NCBI GenBank assembly: GCA_001917125.1
Contig: MNTU01000040.1
Span: 1 to 59,036 of the forward strand
DNA: 59,036 nt
DNA from: Azospirillum sp. 47_25
GTDB lineage: Bacteria; Pseudomonadota; Alphaproteobacteria; RF32; CAG-239
Direction of reading: 5' to 3'
A model generated the notes under the pieces. The model was given only the letters and a program-made list of their open reading frames with translations. It was not told the DNA's origin and did not search any database. The stretch's first letter is position 1, and each line of letters opens with the position of its first letter. A program made the translations under genes and the position numbers. Below are positions 49,095 through 58,512 of this stretch, piece after piece.

Positions 49095-51608
49095 TCAGCC
49101 TTGCGGCGTTTCTCCTCCGGCTGCGGCAGCCTTTCTGGCGGCGCGTCTTTTCGCATAGAACTGATTGTCTTCGGCAACTTTTTCGCCGGAGTGAACAACC
49201 ACCTGCGGGAACGGAATTTCAATTCCCTCTTCAATAAAGCGTTCGTTTATCTCATAACGGATATCGCTGGGGATACGCCAGCCGTTCCAGATATTATTGG
49301 TATAGCAACGGAGCTCAAAATCCAGGCTGTTGCTGCCGAAATCCTTAAACAGCACATAAGGCGCCGGATTTTTCAAGACATATTTATTCTTGGCGGCAAT
49401 ATCAAGCAGGATTTCGGTCACTTTTTTGATATCCGAACCATAAGCCACGCCTATCGTAATCGACTGGCGCGACCAGTTATTGGTATGCGTGAGGTTGGTA
49501 ACCGAGCTGGACAGCAGAGTTGCATTCGGAATAATAATGCTCGATTTTTTGAATGTTTCAATTTCGGTCGAGCGGATATTAATTTGTTTAACCTGACCTT
49601 CTTCTCCCGAAATGATCACCCAGTCGCCGACTTTAATCGGACGCTCGAACAGGATAATGATGCCGGAAACAAAGTTATTGATAATATTCTGCAAACCGAA
49701 ACCGATACCGACGGAGAGAGCGGAAGCAATCAATGCCAAATTGGAAAGATTGCCGCCCATCATGGTTATGGCAATTATCGCGGCAATGATAAAACCGATG
49801 AAACCGAAACCGGACGCCAGAGAATGGCGGATACCGTCATCTATGTCCATCTTGGCCAAAACATTGTTGACCAGACGGATTTTCAACGCCTTGACCACTG
49901 CCAGCGCAATGAAGAAACTGATGATTCCCATCAAAATCGCCAAAGGCGAAATTTCAACTTCCCCTACCTTGAAACCAAGGAAAAACTTTTTGCTGCTTTG
50001 CAGCATAATATCGATTGAAACTCCCCAAATCCCCAAAATCGTAAAGATGCCGATTAAAACAAACATCGGGTCAATTACCAAATTGGACCAAAAGTCTATT
50101 TTGGAAACGATTTTGCGGCGGAGCTTAAAGGTCTTGACCCAAAAACGCATCAGCAGTACACGGTGCAGAAACTCGCTCAAAGCTTTGCGGATAACCAGCA
50201 AAATGCCGATGGCCACGACAGACAGCAGAAAACGGTTAAAGATGAAAGCTGACAAGCGGACATAGCCGAAGAGAGAAATGCCGAAAGTTACCGCAACAAA
50301 AACAACTGTCAAAAAGGTAATTTTGAAAACAGAATTGACTCTGGCATCTTCTTCCGCCGCTTCGGCCGGAGACGGTGCGGATGCTTCGGCATCATCGTCG
50401 TCAATATCTTTATCTGCAATGCTGTCCCACAGGTAGCGTTTAACAATCAGAATGATGCACAAACCTTTGACGGCGCTGGAAATCATACTGATGAACGAAA
50501 TCAGCTCAACGGAATAATTGGCACTGGCAGCCACATGCGACAGAAAAGAGCAAACGCCCAGCAGAAAAACCGTCAGATAAAGGGCTGAAGTCATCCGTTT
50601 GGCCTTGTCGGTATCCACGTTAATCAGCCGCCATTTTTCATTATAAGGAGCAAAGCTGACACGGGAAACCGCCCGAGCTAAAATCACCAGCAGCGTATAA
50701 AACAGAAAACTGTTAATTACGATGCCGAAAAAGCCGCTGTTCATAATTTTGGTGGAATACATCCAAATCATAAAGCCGGCAATGATTGTGGCGGGAATCA
50801 CGCCGTAGGCTATCGCCACAAAAATCGCGGCGAAAAACTTACGACCGTAACGGGGATGTTCAACTTCTTTATTATAGCCGAAATGGCGCATAATAAACAG
50901 ACGAAGGTAAATACCCAGCCACAATGAAAGCAAAGCGACCAATGAAACAGGGATAATGTTTGATTTTACATAAATTTTCTGGTCTTCCGTCAATCCCTGA
51001 TACCATTTGACGGGAGATTCCAGAATATCAAGCGTAAATTCGACAAAGAGCGTGGTTGCGCGAAACAGGTTAGCCGGATAAATCAGCGGCTTCTGAGTTG
51101 TCAGCAGATTGCCCAGCAATTCATGATTGCGAACATTGACAATCAGCGTGTCCAATTCATCAATCCGGGCCAGAAGAAGATCCGCTTCGGCCACCTGCCC
51201 CTTTTGATAAGACGCTTCTTCGTTGAACTCTTTGCGCTTGCGGGCGATGGCTTCAATTTCCTGACTGCCGTCCGTCGGTTCGGGTCCCAGCGCTTCAATA
51301 CGTTTTTGAACAAACTCAAGTTCCCGTTCATAGAGTTTTTTGGCATTGCTTATGCGGGTGCGGGTTTCGCTTAAAAATCTTACATTTTCCGAAAGAGAAT
51401 CCGAAGAGGAATTACCGTTTTTAAGCTGATTTTCCATTGTCGTCAGCTGTTTGCCGATAACGCCGAAATTTACCTCGGCATTGCTGAGGCTGTCCACGAC
51501 CTTGGTTTCGGCATCGATTTCAAGCTTGGCCGTTTTTGCCTCGGAACTGCCGGCAGACAGACCGGCAGCCAACAGTGCAAAAGTTAAAACCCGTATGATT
51601 TTGTTCAT
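49095..51608 (-). CDS. MscS-family mechanosensitive channel with long N-terminal region
   Basis: 837 residues. Signal peptide (1-24), a coiled-coil periplasmic region (about 30-165), then about ten predicted membrane spans (about 205-640). The MscS pore and cytoplasmic beta domain lie at the C-terminal part: the TM3-like ALSVGIGFGLQNIINNFVSG near 640, then LFERPIKVGDWVIISGEEGQ and VTNLTHTNNWSR. The layout matches the larger MscK/YbiO/YnaI relatives. Releases ions at membrane tension to protect against osmotic downshock. 9 bp after the Asd-like gene, same direction. Confidence 0.88.
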   Translation of the reverse strand: MNKIIRVLTFALLAAGLSAGSSEAKTAKLEIDAETKVVDSLSNAEVNFGVIGKQLTTMENQLKNGNSSSDSLSENVRFLSETRTRISNAKKLYERELEFVQKRIEALGPEPTDGSQEIEAIARKRKEFNEEASYQKGQVAEADLLLARIDELDTLIVNVRNHELLGNLLTTQKPLIYPANLFRATTLFVEFTLDILESPVKWYQGLTEDQKIYVKSNIIPVSLVALLSLWLGIYLRLFIMRHFGYNKEVEHPRYGRKFFAAIFVAIAYGVIPATIIAGFMIWMYSTKIMNSGFFGIVINSFLFYTLLVILARAVSRVSFAPYNEKWRLINVDTDKAKRMTSALYLTVFLLGVCSFLSHVAASANYSVELISFISMISSAVKGLCIILIVKRYLWDSIADKDIDDDDAEASAPSPAEAAEEDARVNSVFKITFLTVVFVAVTFGISLFGYVRLSAFIFNRFLLSVVAIGILLVIRKALSEFLHRVLLMRFWVKTFKLRRKIVSKIDFWSNLVIDPMFVLIGIFTILGIWGVSIDIMLQSSKKFFLGFKVGEVEISPLAILMGIISFFIALAVVKALKIRLVNNVLAKMDIDDGIRHSLASGFGFIGFIIAAIIAITMMGGNLSNLALIASALSVGIGFGLQNIINNFVSGIIILFERPIKVGDWVIISGEEGQVKQINIRSTEIETFKKSSIIIPNATLLSSSVTNLTHTNNWSRQSITIGVAYGSDIKKVTEILLDIAAKNKYVLKNPAPYVLFKDFGSNSLDFELRCYTNNIWNGWRIPSDIRYEINERFIEEGIEIPFPQVVVHSGEKVAEDNQFYAKRRAARKAAAAGGETPQG

Positions 51609-51617
51609 TGTCCGCTC

Positions 51618-52634
51618 CTAGTGCTGAAACTCGGGATTAAGCATCTTTTTCATGATTTCAAAAGCGTTTTTGGCCACACCCGCACGCAGGTTATCGGCAA
51701 CACACCAGAAGCTGAAACCGTTTTCTACAGAAGCATCCTGCCGCAAACGGCTGACATAGATGTCATTTTCGCCCTGAATGTCTGTAAGGGTTACGTATCC
51801 CCCGTCCACGTTCTTATCAAACAGGATAACGCCCGGTGTTTTTTTCATCAGCTTACGAACCTCATCAACGTCAACTTCATGTTCGCATTCAACGTTGATA
51901 AACTGACCGCAGCCGATAAACGCCGGAATGACGGCGCAATTGGCGTGAACTTTAATACCGCCGCCGAAAACCTTTTTGGTTTCGGCATTCATCGCCCATT
52001 CACAGTGCGTTTCTTCGCCGATAAATTCTCCGGCCTGAGGAATGACGTTAAAGGCAATCTGTTTATTGAAAACTTTTTGATCATCAACCAGCGAATCGTT
52101 CATATAGATTTTACGAATCTGAGAAAACAGTTCGTCCATGGCTTCCTTGCCGTAAATGGAAGTTGAAATATAAGTGGAAACGACAATACGGCTGACGGCA
52201 TATTCTTCATGCACTTTCTGCAGCGGAACCAGCATCTGGATAACGGCGGCAGACGGTACGGCGACCAGACCGCGTTTGGCTTGAGCCAGCTTATGGTCAT
52301 TATAGCCGGCAATCACCAACGGAACATCTTCATCGCTGACATAGGCCGAAGAGCAGTCAATGACCTTGCAGCCCTTGGACAGAGCTTTGGGTATATATTG
52401 TTTGGCTACGGCTTCAGTAACGGCAAACAGAGCAATCTCAACCTTGGAAAAATCAAAATCGTTAAGATTCAATACGTCCAGATCCTCTTCTTCGCCGTAA
52501 GAAACCATATTGCCCAAAGGCGAGCCCGGTTCAAGAGCCACCACGTCTGCCGCTTTGTAACCGTTTTCCTCCAAAAAGCTTAAAATCTCACGTCCGACAT
52601 TTTCCTGAACGCCTACAACCGCAATTTTACTCAT
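51618..52634 (-). CDS. Aspartate-semialdehyde-dehydrogenase-like protein lacking catalytic residues
   Basis: 338 residues, full length for bacterial Asd, with clear homology (AVVG-x3-NVGRE; DVPLVIAGYN; VVSTY; GKEAMDELF; KQIAFNVIPQ; YVSRLRQDASVENGFSFWCV; ADNLRAG). At the four catalytic positions the E. coli residues are replaced: Cys135 of NPNCST is Ala (VPSAAV), Gln162 of STYQ is Ile (STYI), Arg267 of CVRVP is Val (CAVIP), and His274 of GHSE is Cys (GCGQ). The GATGNVG loop is also altered (GVQENVG). Catalysis as Asd is very unlikely. The frame is intact, so it is probably expressed. Alignment is from memory. Confidence 0.85.
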   Translation of the reverse strand: MSKIAVVGVQENVGREILSFLEENGYKAADVVALEPGSPLGNMVSYGEEEDLDVLNLNDFDFSKVEIALFAVTEAVAKQYIPKALSKGCKVIDCSSAYVSDEDVPLVIAGYNDHKLAQAKRGLVAVPSAAVIQMLVPLQKVHEEYAVSRIVVSTYISTSIYGKEAMDELFSQIRKIYMNDSLVDDQKVFNKQIAFNVIPQAGEFIGEETHCEWAMNAETKKVFGGGIKVHANCAVIPAFIGCGQFINVECEHEVDVDEVRKLMKKTPGVILFDKNVDGGYVTLTDIQGENDIYVSRLRQDASVENGFSFWCVADNLRAGVAKNAFEIMKKMLNPEFQH

Positions 52635-52736
52635 TTTTTTATCCTTTGCTTATTCTTAAATTTAGGCCTATATTACATCAAAAATTCTTTATAATATAAT
52701 AATTTTTCCAATAAATTTACATTTTCCGCAACACAA

Positions 52737-52764
52737 CAAAAAACCGCCCCTGGCGAGGCGGTTC
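52737..52764 (-). terminator. Terminator of the ffh-rplS operon
   Basis: AACCGCC and GGCGGTT 7-bp stem (52742-52762), loop-side CCTGGCGA, followed on the minus strand by six T. It lies about 100 bp after rplS. Confidence 0.85.
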
Positions 52765-52863
52765 CTGTTATCAGTTTGTTCCTTCAGCATCCCCGGCTCA
52801 CATTCGCTTATCTTTCCGAGGATAACATTCAGGCATCAAAGCCATGCTTTGACAAAACTGTTC

Positions 52864-53259
52864 CTATTTGGAAGCAGCTTCTTCACGAGCCTTGGCTGCG
52901 GCAGCCAAATCGTCGGCAATACGAGCCGAACGGCCGCGCAGAGCACGCAGGAAGTACATTTTCGCACGGCGAACTTTACCGATACGGGCTACTTCGATTT
53001 TGGCAACATTCGGAGAATACAGCGGGAATACACGTTCAACGCCTTCACCGAAAGAAATTTTGCGAACGGTGAAAGAAGAATTCAAACCGTCGTTCTTGCG
53101 GGCAATGCAAACGCCTTCATAAATCTGGATACGTTCACGGTCGCCTTCTTTAACTTTGGTATGAACTTTCAAAGTGTCACCCGGTTTAAAGTTCGGCAGG
53201 TTTTTGCCGGCGGTGAGCTTTTCCATCTGCTCTTTTTCAATATTTTCAATAATGTTCAT
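52864..53259 (-). CDS. rplS: 50S ribosomal protein L19
   Basis: 131 residues. N-terminal [30 protein letters not shown] and the L19 signature region ([21 protein letters not shown], then [18 protein letters not shown]) are clear. At the 30S-50S interface. Last gene of the ffh-rpsP-rimM-trmD-rplS operon, 38 bp after trmD, with a terminator downstream. C-terminal extension is Ala/Arg-rich. Confidence 0.97.
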   Translation of the reverse strand: MNIIENIEKEQMEKLTAGKNLPNFKPGDTLKVHTKVKEGDRERIQIYEGVCIARKNDGLNSSFTVRKISFGEGVERVFPLYSPNVAKIEVARIGKVRRAKMYFLRALRGRSARIADDLAAAAKAREEAASK

Positions 53260-53297
53260 CAGTTTTACCCTTTATAGATTTTTTTTAGTTTATATAC

Positions 53298-53987
53298 CTA
53301 AACCTTTTGAGAATCAAGATATTTCTGCAAGAGGTCCGGCCGTTTTTGTTTCGTGACTTCAAGTGCCTGTTGTTTGCGCCATTTGGCGATGTTTTGATGA
53401 TGACCGCTGAGAAGAATGTCAGGAACAGATCGGCCCTCCCACTCAATGGGTCTGGTATATTGGGGATGTTCCAGCAAACCGTTTTCAAAGCTTTCATCTA
53501 CCGTGGAATCCGCATTGCCCAAAACGCCGGGCAAAAGACGGACAACCGCGTCCAACATAATCTGCGCGGCCTGTTCGCCGCCGGTCAGCACGTAATCGCC
53601 GATACTGATTTCCTCAACGTTATAGGCATCCAGCACGCGCTGGTCAATACCCTCAAAACGTCCGCAAATCACCGACAGATTATCTTCCGCCGCCAGTTCA
53701 TGAACCAAAGACTGCGTGAGAGGCTTGCCGCGGGGACTCATATAGATCAGCCGTCCGCCCTGATAATTGGCACGCAGAGCGCTGCCAAGAATATCAGGCC
53801 GCATGACCATACCGGCTCCGCCGCCGCAGGGCGTGTCATCAACCGAGCCATGCTTGTCGGTGGCATAATCCCGAATATTGACCGTTTCGAGCGACCATTT
53901 TCCCTCATCCAGGGCTTTTCCGGTCAGGGAATATCCCAGAAATCCCGGAAATATTTCGGGAAATATGGTAAAAACCTTAACCTTCAT
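53298..53987 (-). CDS. trmD: tRNA (guanine37-N1)-methyltransferase TrmD
   Basis: 229 residues from ATG 53987, which has GGAGAAGG just upstream; the longer frame runs into rimM and is rejected. SPOUT-class enzyme methylating G37 next to CCN-family anticodons. Motifs: KVFTIFPEIFPGFLGYSLTG, TPCGGGAGMVMRPD (near 57-70), CGRFEGIDQRVLDAY and EISIGDYVLTGGEQAAQIMLD (the trefoil knot). Overlaps rimM by 11 bp, so likely translationally coupled. Confidence 0.96.
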   Translation of the reverse strand: MKVKVFTIFPEIFPGFLGYSLTGKALDEGKWSLETVNIRDYATDKHGSVDDTPCGGGAGMVMRPDILGSALRANYQGGRLIYMSPRGKPLTQSLVHELAAEDNLSVICGRFEGIDQRVLDAYNVEEISIGDYVLTGGEQAAQIMLDAVVRLLPGVLGNADSTVDESFENGLLEHPQYTRPIEWEGRSVPDILLSGHHQNIAKWRKQQALEVTKQKRPDLLQKYLDSQKV

Positions 53988-54528
53988 CACCTTCTCCGTC
54001 TTCCTCGTCTTCCATGAAGTTGAGCAGAACAGATTCAACAATAATATAACCGTCTTTGACATTCACTTCGGGAACATACTGCCGGTTAAACGGTATCATT
54101 TCCAGTTTTCCGGTTGCTTTAACCTTGATTTCGAGGATTTCTCCCGCACCGAAATTATAAAGTCCGGCAACCGTTCCCACCGTTTCGGAGTTTTGAGGCG
54201 TTTTAACGTCCAGACCGATTAAATCGGCCTCGTAATATTCGTCCTCTTCCGAAAGTTCCGGCAGAACCGAGCGGTCAACGAAAAAAGCGGTGCCGATAAG
54301 TTTTTCGGCTTCGTTTCGGTCGTCAACCCCTTTGATTTTGACCCGCAGCAATTCCTTGGAATGTCCGACGACTTTAAGCTCAAATCGGCGGTCACCCGCT
54401 TCGTTTTCGACCAAACCGTATTTATCCAAATCAGAATCGACCTCGGTAAAGCTCTTAACCTTTACCTCGCCTTTAATTCCGTGAACACCGGCAACGGCGC
54501 CCAGACAAATGCGGTTTTTCTTCGTCAT
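53977..54528 (-). CDS. rimM: Ribosome maturation factor RimM
   Basis: 183 residues. N-terminal ICLGAVAGVHGIKGEVKVKS (near 7-26) is the family signature; the PRC-barrel domain follows (YYEADLIGLDVKTP and PFNRQYVPEVNVKDGYIIVE near 140-159). Acts in 30S assembly with S19. The C-terminal end is acidic (EDEEDGEGDEG). Within the ffh-rpsP-rimM-trmD-rplS order. Confidence 0.95.
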   Translation of the reverse strand: MTKKNRICLGAVAGVHGIKGEVKVKSFTEVDSDLDKYGLVENEAGDRRFELKVVGHSKELLRVKIKGVDDRNEAEKLIGTAFFVDRSVLPELSEEDEYYEADLIGLDVKTPQNSETVGTVAGLYNFGAGEILEIKVKATGKLEMIPFNRQYVPEVNVKDGYIIVESVLLNFMEDEEDGEGDEG

Positions 54529-54578
54529 GCTTAAAGCGTCCTCATAATTATATTAACAGCACTTATAAAAACACTGAA

Positions 54579-54959
54579 TTATTCAGCAGAAGACTCAGCA
54601 GCGGCAGCTTCGGCAGCGGCTTTGGCTTTTTCTTCTTTCTCTTTCATACGTTCCTGAGCCTTGGCTTTCGGAGCAGATTTTTTCGGCTGTTCGCGAATTA
54701 CCGGAGCAGCGCAGAGACCGAGATTGGCAAACAGTTTCTGCAGTCTTTCGGTCGGCTGTGCGCCTTTGCCCAGCCATTCTTTAACTTTGTCCTGATTCAA
54801 GACCAGACGGTCAGCGTGGTCTTTCGGCAACAAGGGATTGTAAGAACCCAGTCTTTCAATGAAACGACCGTCACGGGGAGCTCTCTGGTCAGCGACAACG
54901 ATTTTGTAAAACGGACGCTTTTTAGAACCACCGCGGGATAGTCTGATACGTACTGCCAT
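54579..54959 (-). CDS. rpsP: 30S ribosomal protein S16
   Basis: 126 residues. Begins [20 protein letters not shown], the S16 signature; [20 protein letters not shown] follows. The C-terminus carries a Lys/Ala/Glu-rich extension beyond the ~85-residue core, as often in alphaproteobacteria. Between ffh and rimM. Confidence 0.97.
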   Translation of the reverse strand: MAVRIRLSRGGSKKRPFYKIVVADQRAPRDGRFIERLGSYNPLLPKDHADRLVLNQDKVKEWLGKGAQPTERLQKLFANLGLCAAPVIREQPKKSAPKAKAQERMKEKEEKAKAAAEAAAAESSAE

Positions 54960-55004
54960 TTATATTCTCCTTAAAAGTTAGAAATTAAAACTTCCGCCTT
55001 ATGG

Positions 55005-56396
55005 CTAAAACGGAAATCTGTTACCCATGCCGCCCAGCATTTTGCTCAGCGGATTACCTTGCATTTTAGGCATTGCGCCGCCCATCATTGCCGACAGACC
55101 GCCCATTTTGCCCATTCTTTTCATCATCGTCGACATCTGCTCGTATGATTTGAGCAGCTTGTTGACTTCATGAACTTCCACCCCGGCACCGGCTGCAATT
55201 CTCTTTTTGCGCGATGCCTTGATGATGTCGGGATTTCTTCTCTCGGATTTGGTCATCGAAAGAATAATCGCCTCCTGTTTTTTGACCAGACTGTCGCCGA
55301 TATTGGCCTGTTCAATCTGAGCCTTAAACTTGGAAAGCCCCGGTATCATCCCGATCAGAGACCCCATGCTTCCCAGTTTTTGAACTTGTCTTAACTGTGA
55401 GAGCATATCCTCCAAATCGAATTTACCCTTCATCATTTTTTTGGCCATTTTTTCGGCTTCGTCCTTATCGACGTTTTCAATGGCCTTTTCCACCAGAGAA
55501 ACAACATCGCCCTGCCCTAAAATACGGCCGGCCAGTCTGTCCGGGTGAAACTCTTCGAACTCGGCGATTTTTTCACCGGTTCCCAGAAACTTAATCGGCA
55601 CGCCGGCAACCATTTTCATGGAAAGTGCCGCACCGGCACGGGCCGAGCCGTCAATACGGGTCAAAACAATCCCGGTTATGCCGACTTTTTCATTAAATTC
55701 TTTGGCTACGGTACAGGAATCCTGCCCGATCATTGCGTCTGCCACCAGCAAAGTCTCAGACGGATTGGCAATTTTCTTAACCTCGATGACTTCATTCATC
55801 AGGTCTTCGTCAATATGCAGCCGACCGGCAGAGTCCAGAATAATGACATCATAACCGCCTTTTTTGGCTTCACTGACGGCGCGTTTAGTCGTTTCCGCCG
55901 GTTTTTCGCCCTTAATTACCGGCAAGGCATAAACCCCTATCTGCCCGGCCAATTGAGCCAACTGCTCCTGTGCAGCCGGACGATAAATGTCCAACGACGC
56001 CAACATTACTTTCTTGCGCGCTTTAAGCTTATTGGCAATTTTGGCTGAGGTGGTCGTTTTACCCGACCCCTGCAAGCCGACCATTAAAATGCAAACCGGC
56101 GGCACCGCATTCAGATTAAGTTCGGCATTTTCCGCCCCCAGAAGCTTAACCAATTCATCATGGACAATTTTAACAACCATTTGTCCGGGCTGAACCGATT
56201 TAACGACCTTTTCGCCCAAAGCCTGCTCTTTGACCTGAGCAATAAAAGACTTAACCACCGGCAAAGAAACGTCAGCTTCCAACAAAGCGACGCGGATCTC
56301 CCGCATAGCTTCGTCAATGTCTTTTTCATTTAACACCCCGCGGGAGGTGATTTTTGAAAAAGCGGAACTTAATTTTTCACTCAGCGTATCAAAAAT
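55005..56396 (-). CDS. ffh: Signal recognition particle protein Ffh, with apparent AUU start
   Basis: 463 residues. Co-translational targeting GTPase. The NG domain has GLQGSGKTTTSAKIA (P-loop), DSAGRLHIDE, and TRIDGSARAGAALS; the M domain is Met-rich (MKGKFDLEDMLSQLRQVQKLG and GGLSAMMGGAMPKM). The standard Ffh N-terminus (FDTLSEKLSSAFSKITSRG) continues upstream of the first conventional start (GTG at 56336) to an ATT codon at 56394-56396. AAGGA lies 8 nt before it, an in-frame TAG lies just beyond, and no ATG occurs between. I place the start at that ATT. Confidence 0.9.
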   Translation of the reverse strand: MFDTLSEKLSSAFSKITSRGVLNEKDIDEAMREIRVALLEADVSLPVVKSFIAQVKEQALGEKVVKSVQPGQMVVKIVHDELVKLLGAENAELNLNAVPPVCILMVGLQGSGKTTTSAKIANKLKARKKVMLASLDIYRPAAQEQLAQLAGQIGVYALPVIKGEKPAETTKRAVSEAKKGGYDVIILDSAGRLHIDEDLMNEVIEVKKIANPSETLLVADAMIGQDSCTVAKEFNEKVGITGIVLTRIDGSARAGAALSMKMVAGVPIKFLGTGEKIAEFEEFHPDRLAGRILGQGDVVSLVEKAIENVDKDEAEKMAKKMMKGKFDLEDMLSQLRQVQKLGSMGSLIGMIPGLSKFKAQIEQANIGDSLVKKQEAIILSMTKSERRNPDIIKASRKKRIAAGAGVEVHEVNKLLKSYEQMSTMMKRMGKMGGLSAMMGGAMPKMQGNPLSKMLGGMGNRFPF

Positions 56397-56754
56397 GGCT
56401 TTAATCCTTACCTAAATCAGTGCCTACATACTATTGCACGCAGGCGCGGCCTGAGCGGTTTTCCGCCGTATCGACCATCTGCTCCGAAACCGCGTTGCTG
56501 CCTGCCAACATTGTTCCGGCGCAGTACCTACATACTATTGCACGCCAGTGTGCGAACCCTCGCTGACTGGCGGCACGCCTTGGCGTGTTATTAATTAAAT
56601 TCGTCTCAATATGAAAAAATCATATAGATTTAGGTGGTTTATATACAACTTTTCACAACGAGTCAAGGCTAATTAATACAAAAAACATCATTTTCCGGCT
56701 TGATATACTTCCGGCAATGAATATTTGTTCGGGATATAACCCGAGGAGAGCATT
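56397..56754. other. 358-bp intergenic region with a 20-bp-class direct repeat and hairpins
   Basis: No gene is supported. Two copies of CCTACATACTATTGCACGC occur at about 56423 and 56527 (plus orientation), about 104 bp apart. Between them GCGGTTTTCCGCC... and GAAACCGCG give a 7-bp inverted match; beyond the second copy is a CACGCCTTGGCGTG hairpin (about 56574-56587). The right-hand part (56600-56740) is A/T-rich and presumably holds the ffh and CoA-disulfide-reductase promoters. Confidence 0.5.
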
Positions 56755-58413
56755 ATGAGAGTATTGATTATCGGCGGCGGAGCGGCCGGTGTTACGGCGG
56801 CGACACGTTTACGGCGTTTGGACGAGAATGCGGAAATCATCATTTTGGAACAAGGCGACGCTTTGTCGGTTTCCAACTGCGGGCTGCTTTACTATCTCGG
56901 CGGCGAAGTCAGAGAGCGGGATGAGCTGATTAATACAACGCCGGAAAAATTAAAACGCCAATATAATATTGACGCCCGCCTGAATGCAGAGGTTGAATTT
57001 ATCAACCGCCAAGAAAAAACTGTTACCATCAAAGACAAAGGCAAAGAATATTATGACAAACTGGTCTTCACCATCGGCGCCTACCAGCTGCGGCCGGACA
57101 TCGACGGTGTTTTGGCCGAACAGGTTTTTACCATTCGCGATTTAGCCTCAATCGAGCGAATAAAAAACTATATTAAAGATTTTGAACCGGCGCGGGCCAT
57201 TATTGTCGGCGGCGGCTATATCGGCGTTGAAACCGCCGAGGTTTTGCACAAGCTGAAAATAGACACCGCCATTGTTGAAGCGGCAGATCATATTTTATCC
57301 GGCGACTTTGACAATGACATAGCGGCAGGAATTCAAAATTTGCTGCGGGGAAAAGGCATTAAAATTTATCTTAACACTAAAGTTGAGGCTTTCGGCGACA
57401 AAAGCGTCTCTCTCAGCAACGGACAAAAACTTGATTATGACATGGCTATTATTGCAACCGGAGTGAAGCCGGACTTAAAACTCTCCATTCTCTCGGATCT
57501 GGAGGTCGGCGAAACCGGCGGACTGGTTGTCAACGAATACATGCAAACGTCAGACAAGGACATTTACGCTGCCGGAGATGATGTCGAAGTACTCCACATG
57601 ATTACCCGAAAGCCGGTGCGGCTGTCTCAAGCCGGACTGGCGGTTAAAGAAGCCCGCGTCATTGCCGAACATCTGGCAGGGATTTCACACAAATTCAAAT
57701 ACGCTCTGAATACGTCGGCAGCTCAAATTTTCGGACTGACCGCAGCGGCTTCCGGCGCCACTGAAACCAAGCTGAAAGCTGCCGGTACAGAATATGAAAA
57801 AATTCATCTTTATGCTTATTCGCATGCCGGTTATCTGCCGGACAACCGATTAAATCTTTACAAACTCCTGTTTGACCGGAAAGGCCGCCTGCTTGGGATT
57901 CAGGCCCTGGGCAACCGAGAAGCCGTCCGCAAAACCGACGTCACGGCAACCGCAATCATGACCGGTGTTCCGGCCAACGAACTGGAAGATCTGGCCCTCT
58001 GTTATGCGCCGCCTTACGGAAACGCCAGCGATGCCGTCAACACACTGGGTACAATGGCAGAAAATGTTTTAAACGGCCGGGTTAAGTTTGTCTCACCTTT
58101 CAGCGGCGAATGGGAGCAGATGGCTGCGGAAGCAATGATTATTGACGTCCGTCCGCCGGAAATGTTTGAAAAAGGGCACCTTCCCCATGCCATCAACATT
58201 CCTCAAACCGCAATCAGAAACAATCTGTCATCCATTCCGCAGGACAAGCCGGTTGTTCTTTACTGCAACCGCAGCATTCGCGCCTATGTTGCGGCAGCTC
58301 TTCTCAATAACCGCGGTTTTGACAATATTTATGTTTTGAGCGGCGGTTTATATCTGTATAACGAGATTGAACAAAATCTGCGCGAACAAAATCAAACGGA
58401 AGCGGAATATTAA
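56755..58413 (+). CDS. CoA-disulfide-reductase-like flavoenzyme fused to a rhodanese domain
   Basis: 552 residues. N-terminal FAD-binding GGGAAGVTAATRLRRL (near 7-22), the redox Cys in SVSNCGLLYYL (near 44-54), NAD(P)-binding VGGGYIGVETAEVL (near 148-161), DDVEV/AAGDDV FAD segment, and the dimerisation domain (about 320-440). C-terminal rhodanese domain (about 455-540) with active-site Cys in VVLYCNRSIRAYVAA. Matches CoADR-RHD (persulfide or polysulfide reductase) proteins. Start ATG with CGAGGAG upstream. Cytoplasmic thiol/sulfur metabolism. Confidence 0.9.
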   Translation: MRVLIIGGGAAGVTAATRLRRLDENAEIIILEQGDALSVSNCGLLYYLGGEVRERDELINTTPEKLKRQYNIDARLNAEVEFINRQEKTVTIKDKGKEYYDKLVFTIGAYQLRPDIDGVLAEQVFTIRDLASIERIKNYIKDFEPARAIIVGGGYIGVETAEVLHKLKIDTAIVEAADHILSGDFDNDIAAGIQNLLRGKGIKIYLNTKVEAFGDKSVSLSNGQKLDYDMAIIATGVKPDLKLSILSDLEVGETGGLVVNEYMQTSDKDIYAAGDDVEVLHMITRKPVRLSQAGLAVKEARVIAEHLAGISHKFKYALNTSAAQIFGLTAAASGATETKLKAAGTEYEKIHLYAYSHAGYLPDNRLNLYKLLFDRKGRLLGIQALGNREAVRKTDVTATAIMTGVPANELEDLALCYAPPYGNASDAVNTLGTMAENVLNGRVKFVSPFSGEWEQMAAEAMIIDVRPPEMFEKGHLPHAINIPQTAIRNNLSSIPQDKPVVLYCNRSIRAYVAAALLNNRGFDNIYVLSGGLYLYNEIEQNLREQNQTEAEY

Positions 58414-58512
58414 AAAAACATATTCTGCCAATTCTCTCATTGACTGTTATCTGACAGGGTGATAGTTTATAAACATAGCGAAATTATTTATTAATCTTTA
58501 AAATTGAAAAAT

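Noticed and set aside
49101..50018. Plus-strand open frame of about 305 codons
   Set aside because: Antisense to the MscS-domain end of the channel gene; no recognisable domain.
56397..56754. Small SRP RNA (ffs) next to ffh
   Set aside because: The conserved SRP helix 8 sequence (GGAAGCAGCC-like and its partner) is absent.
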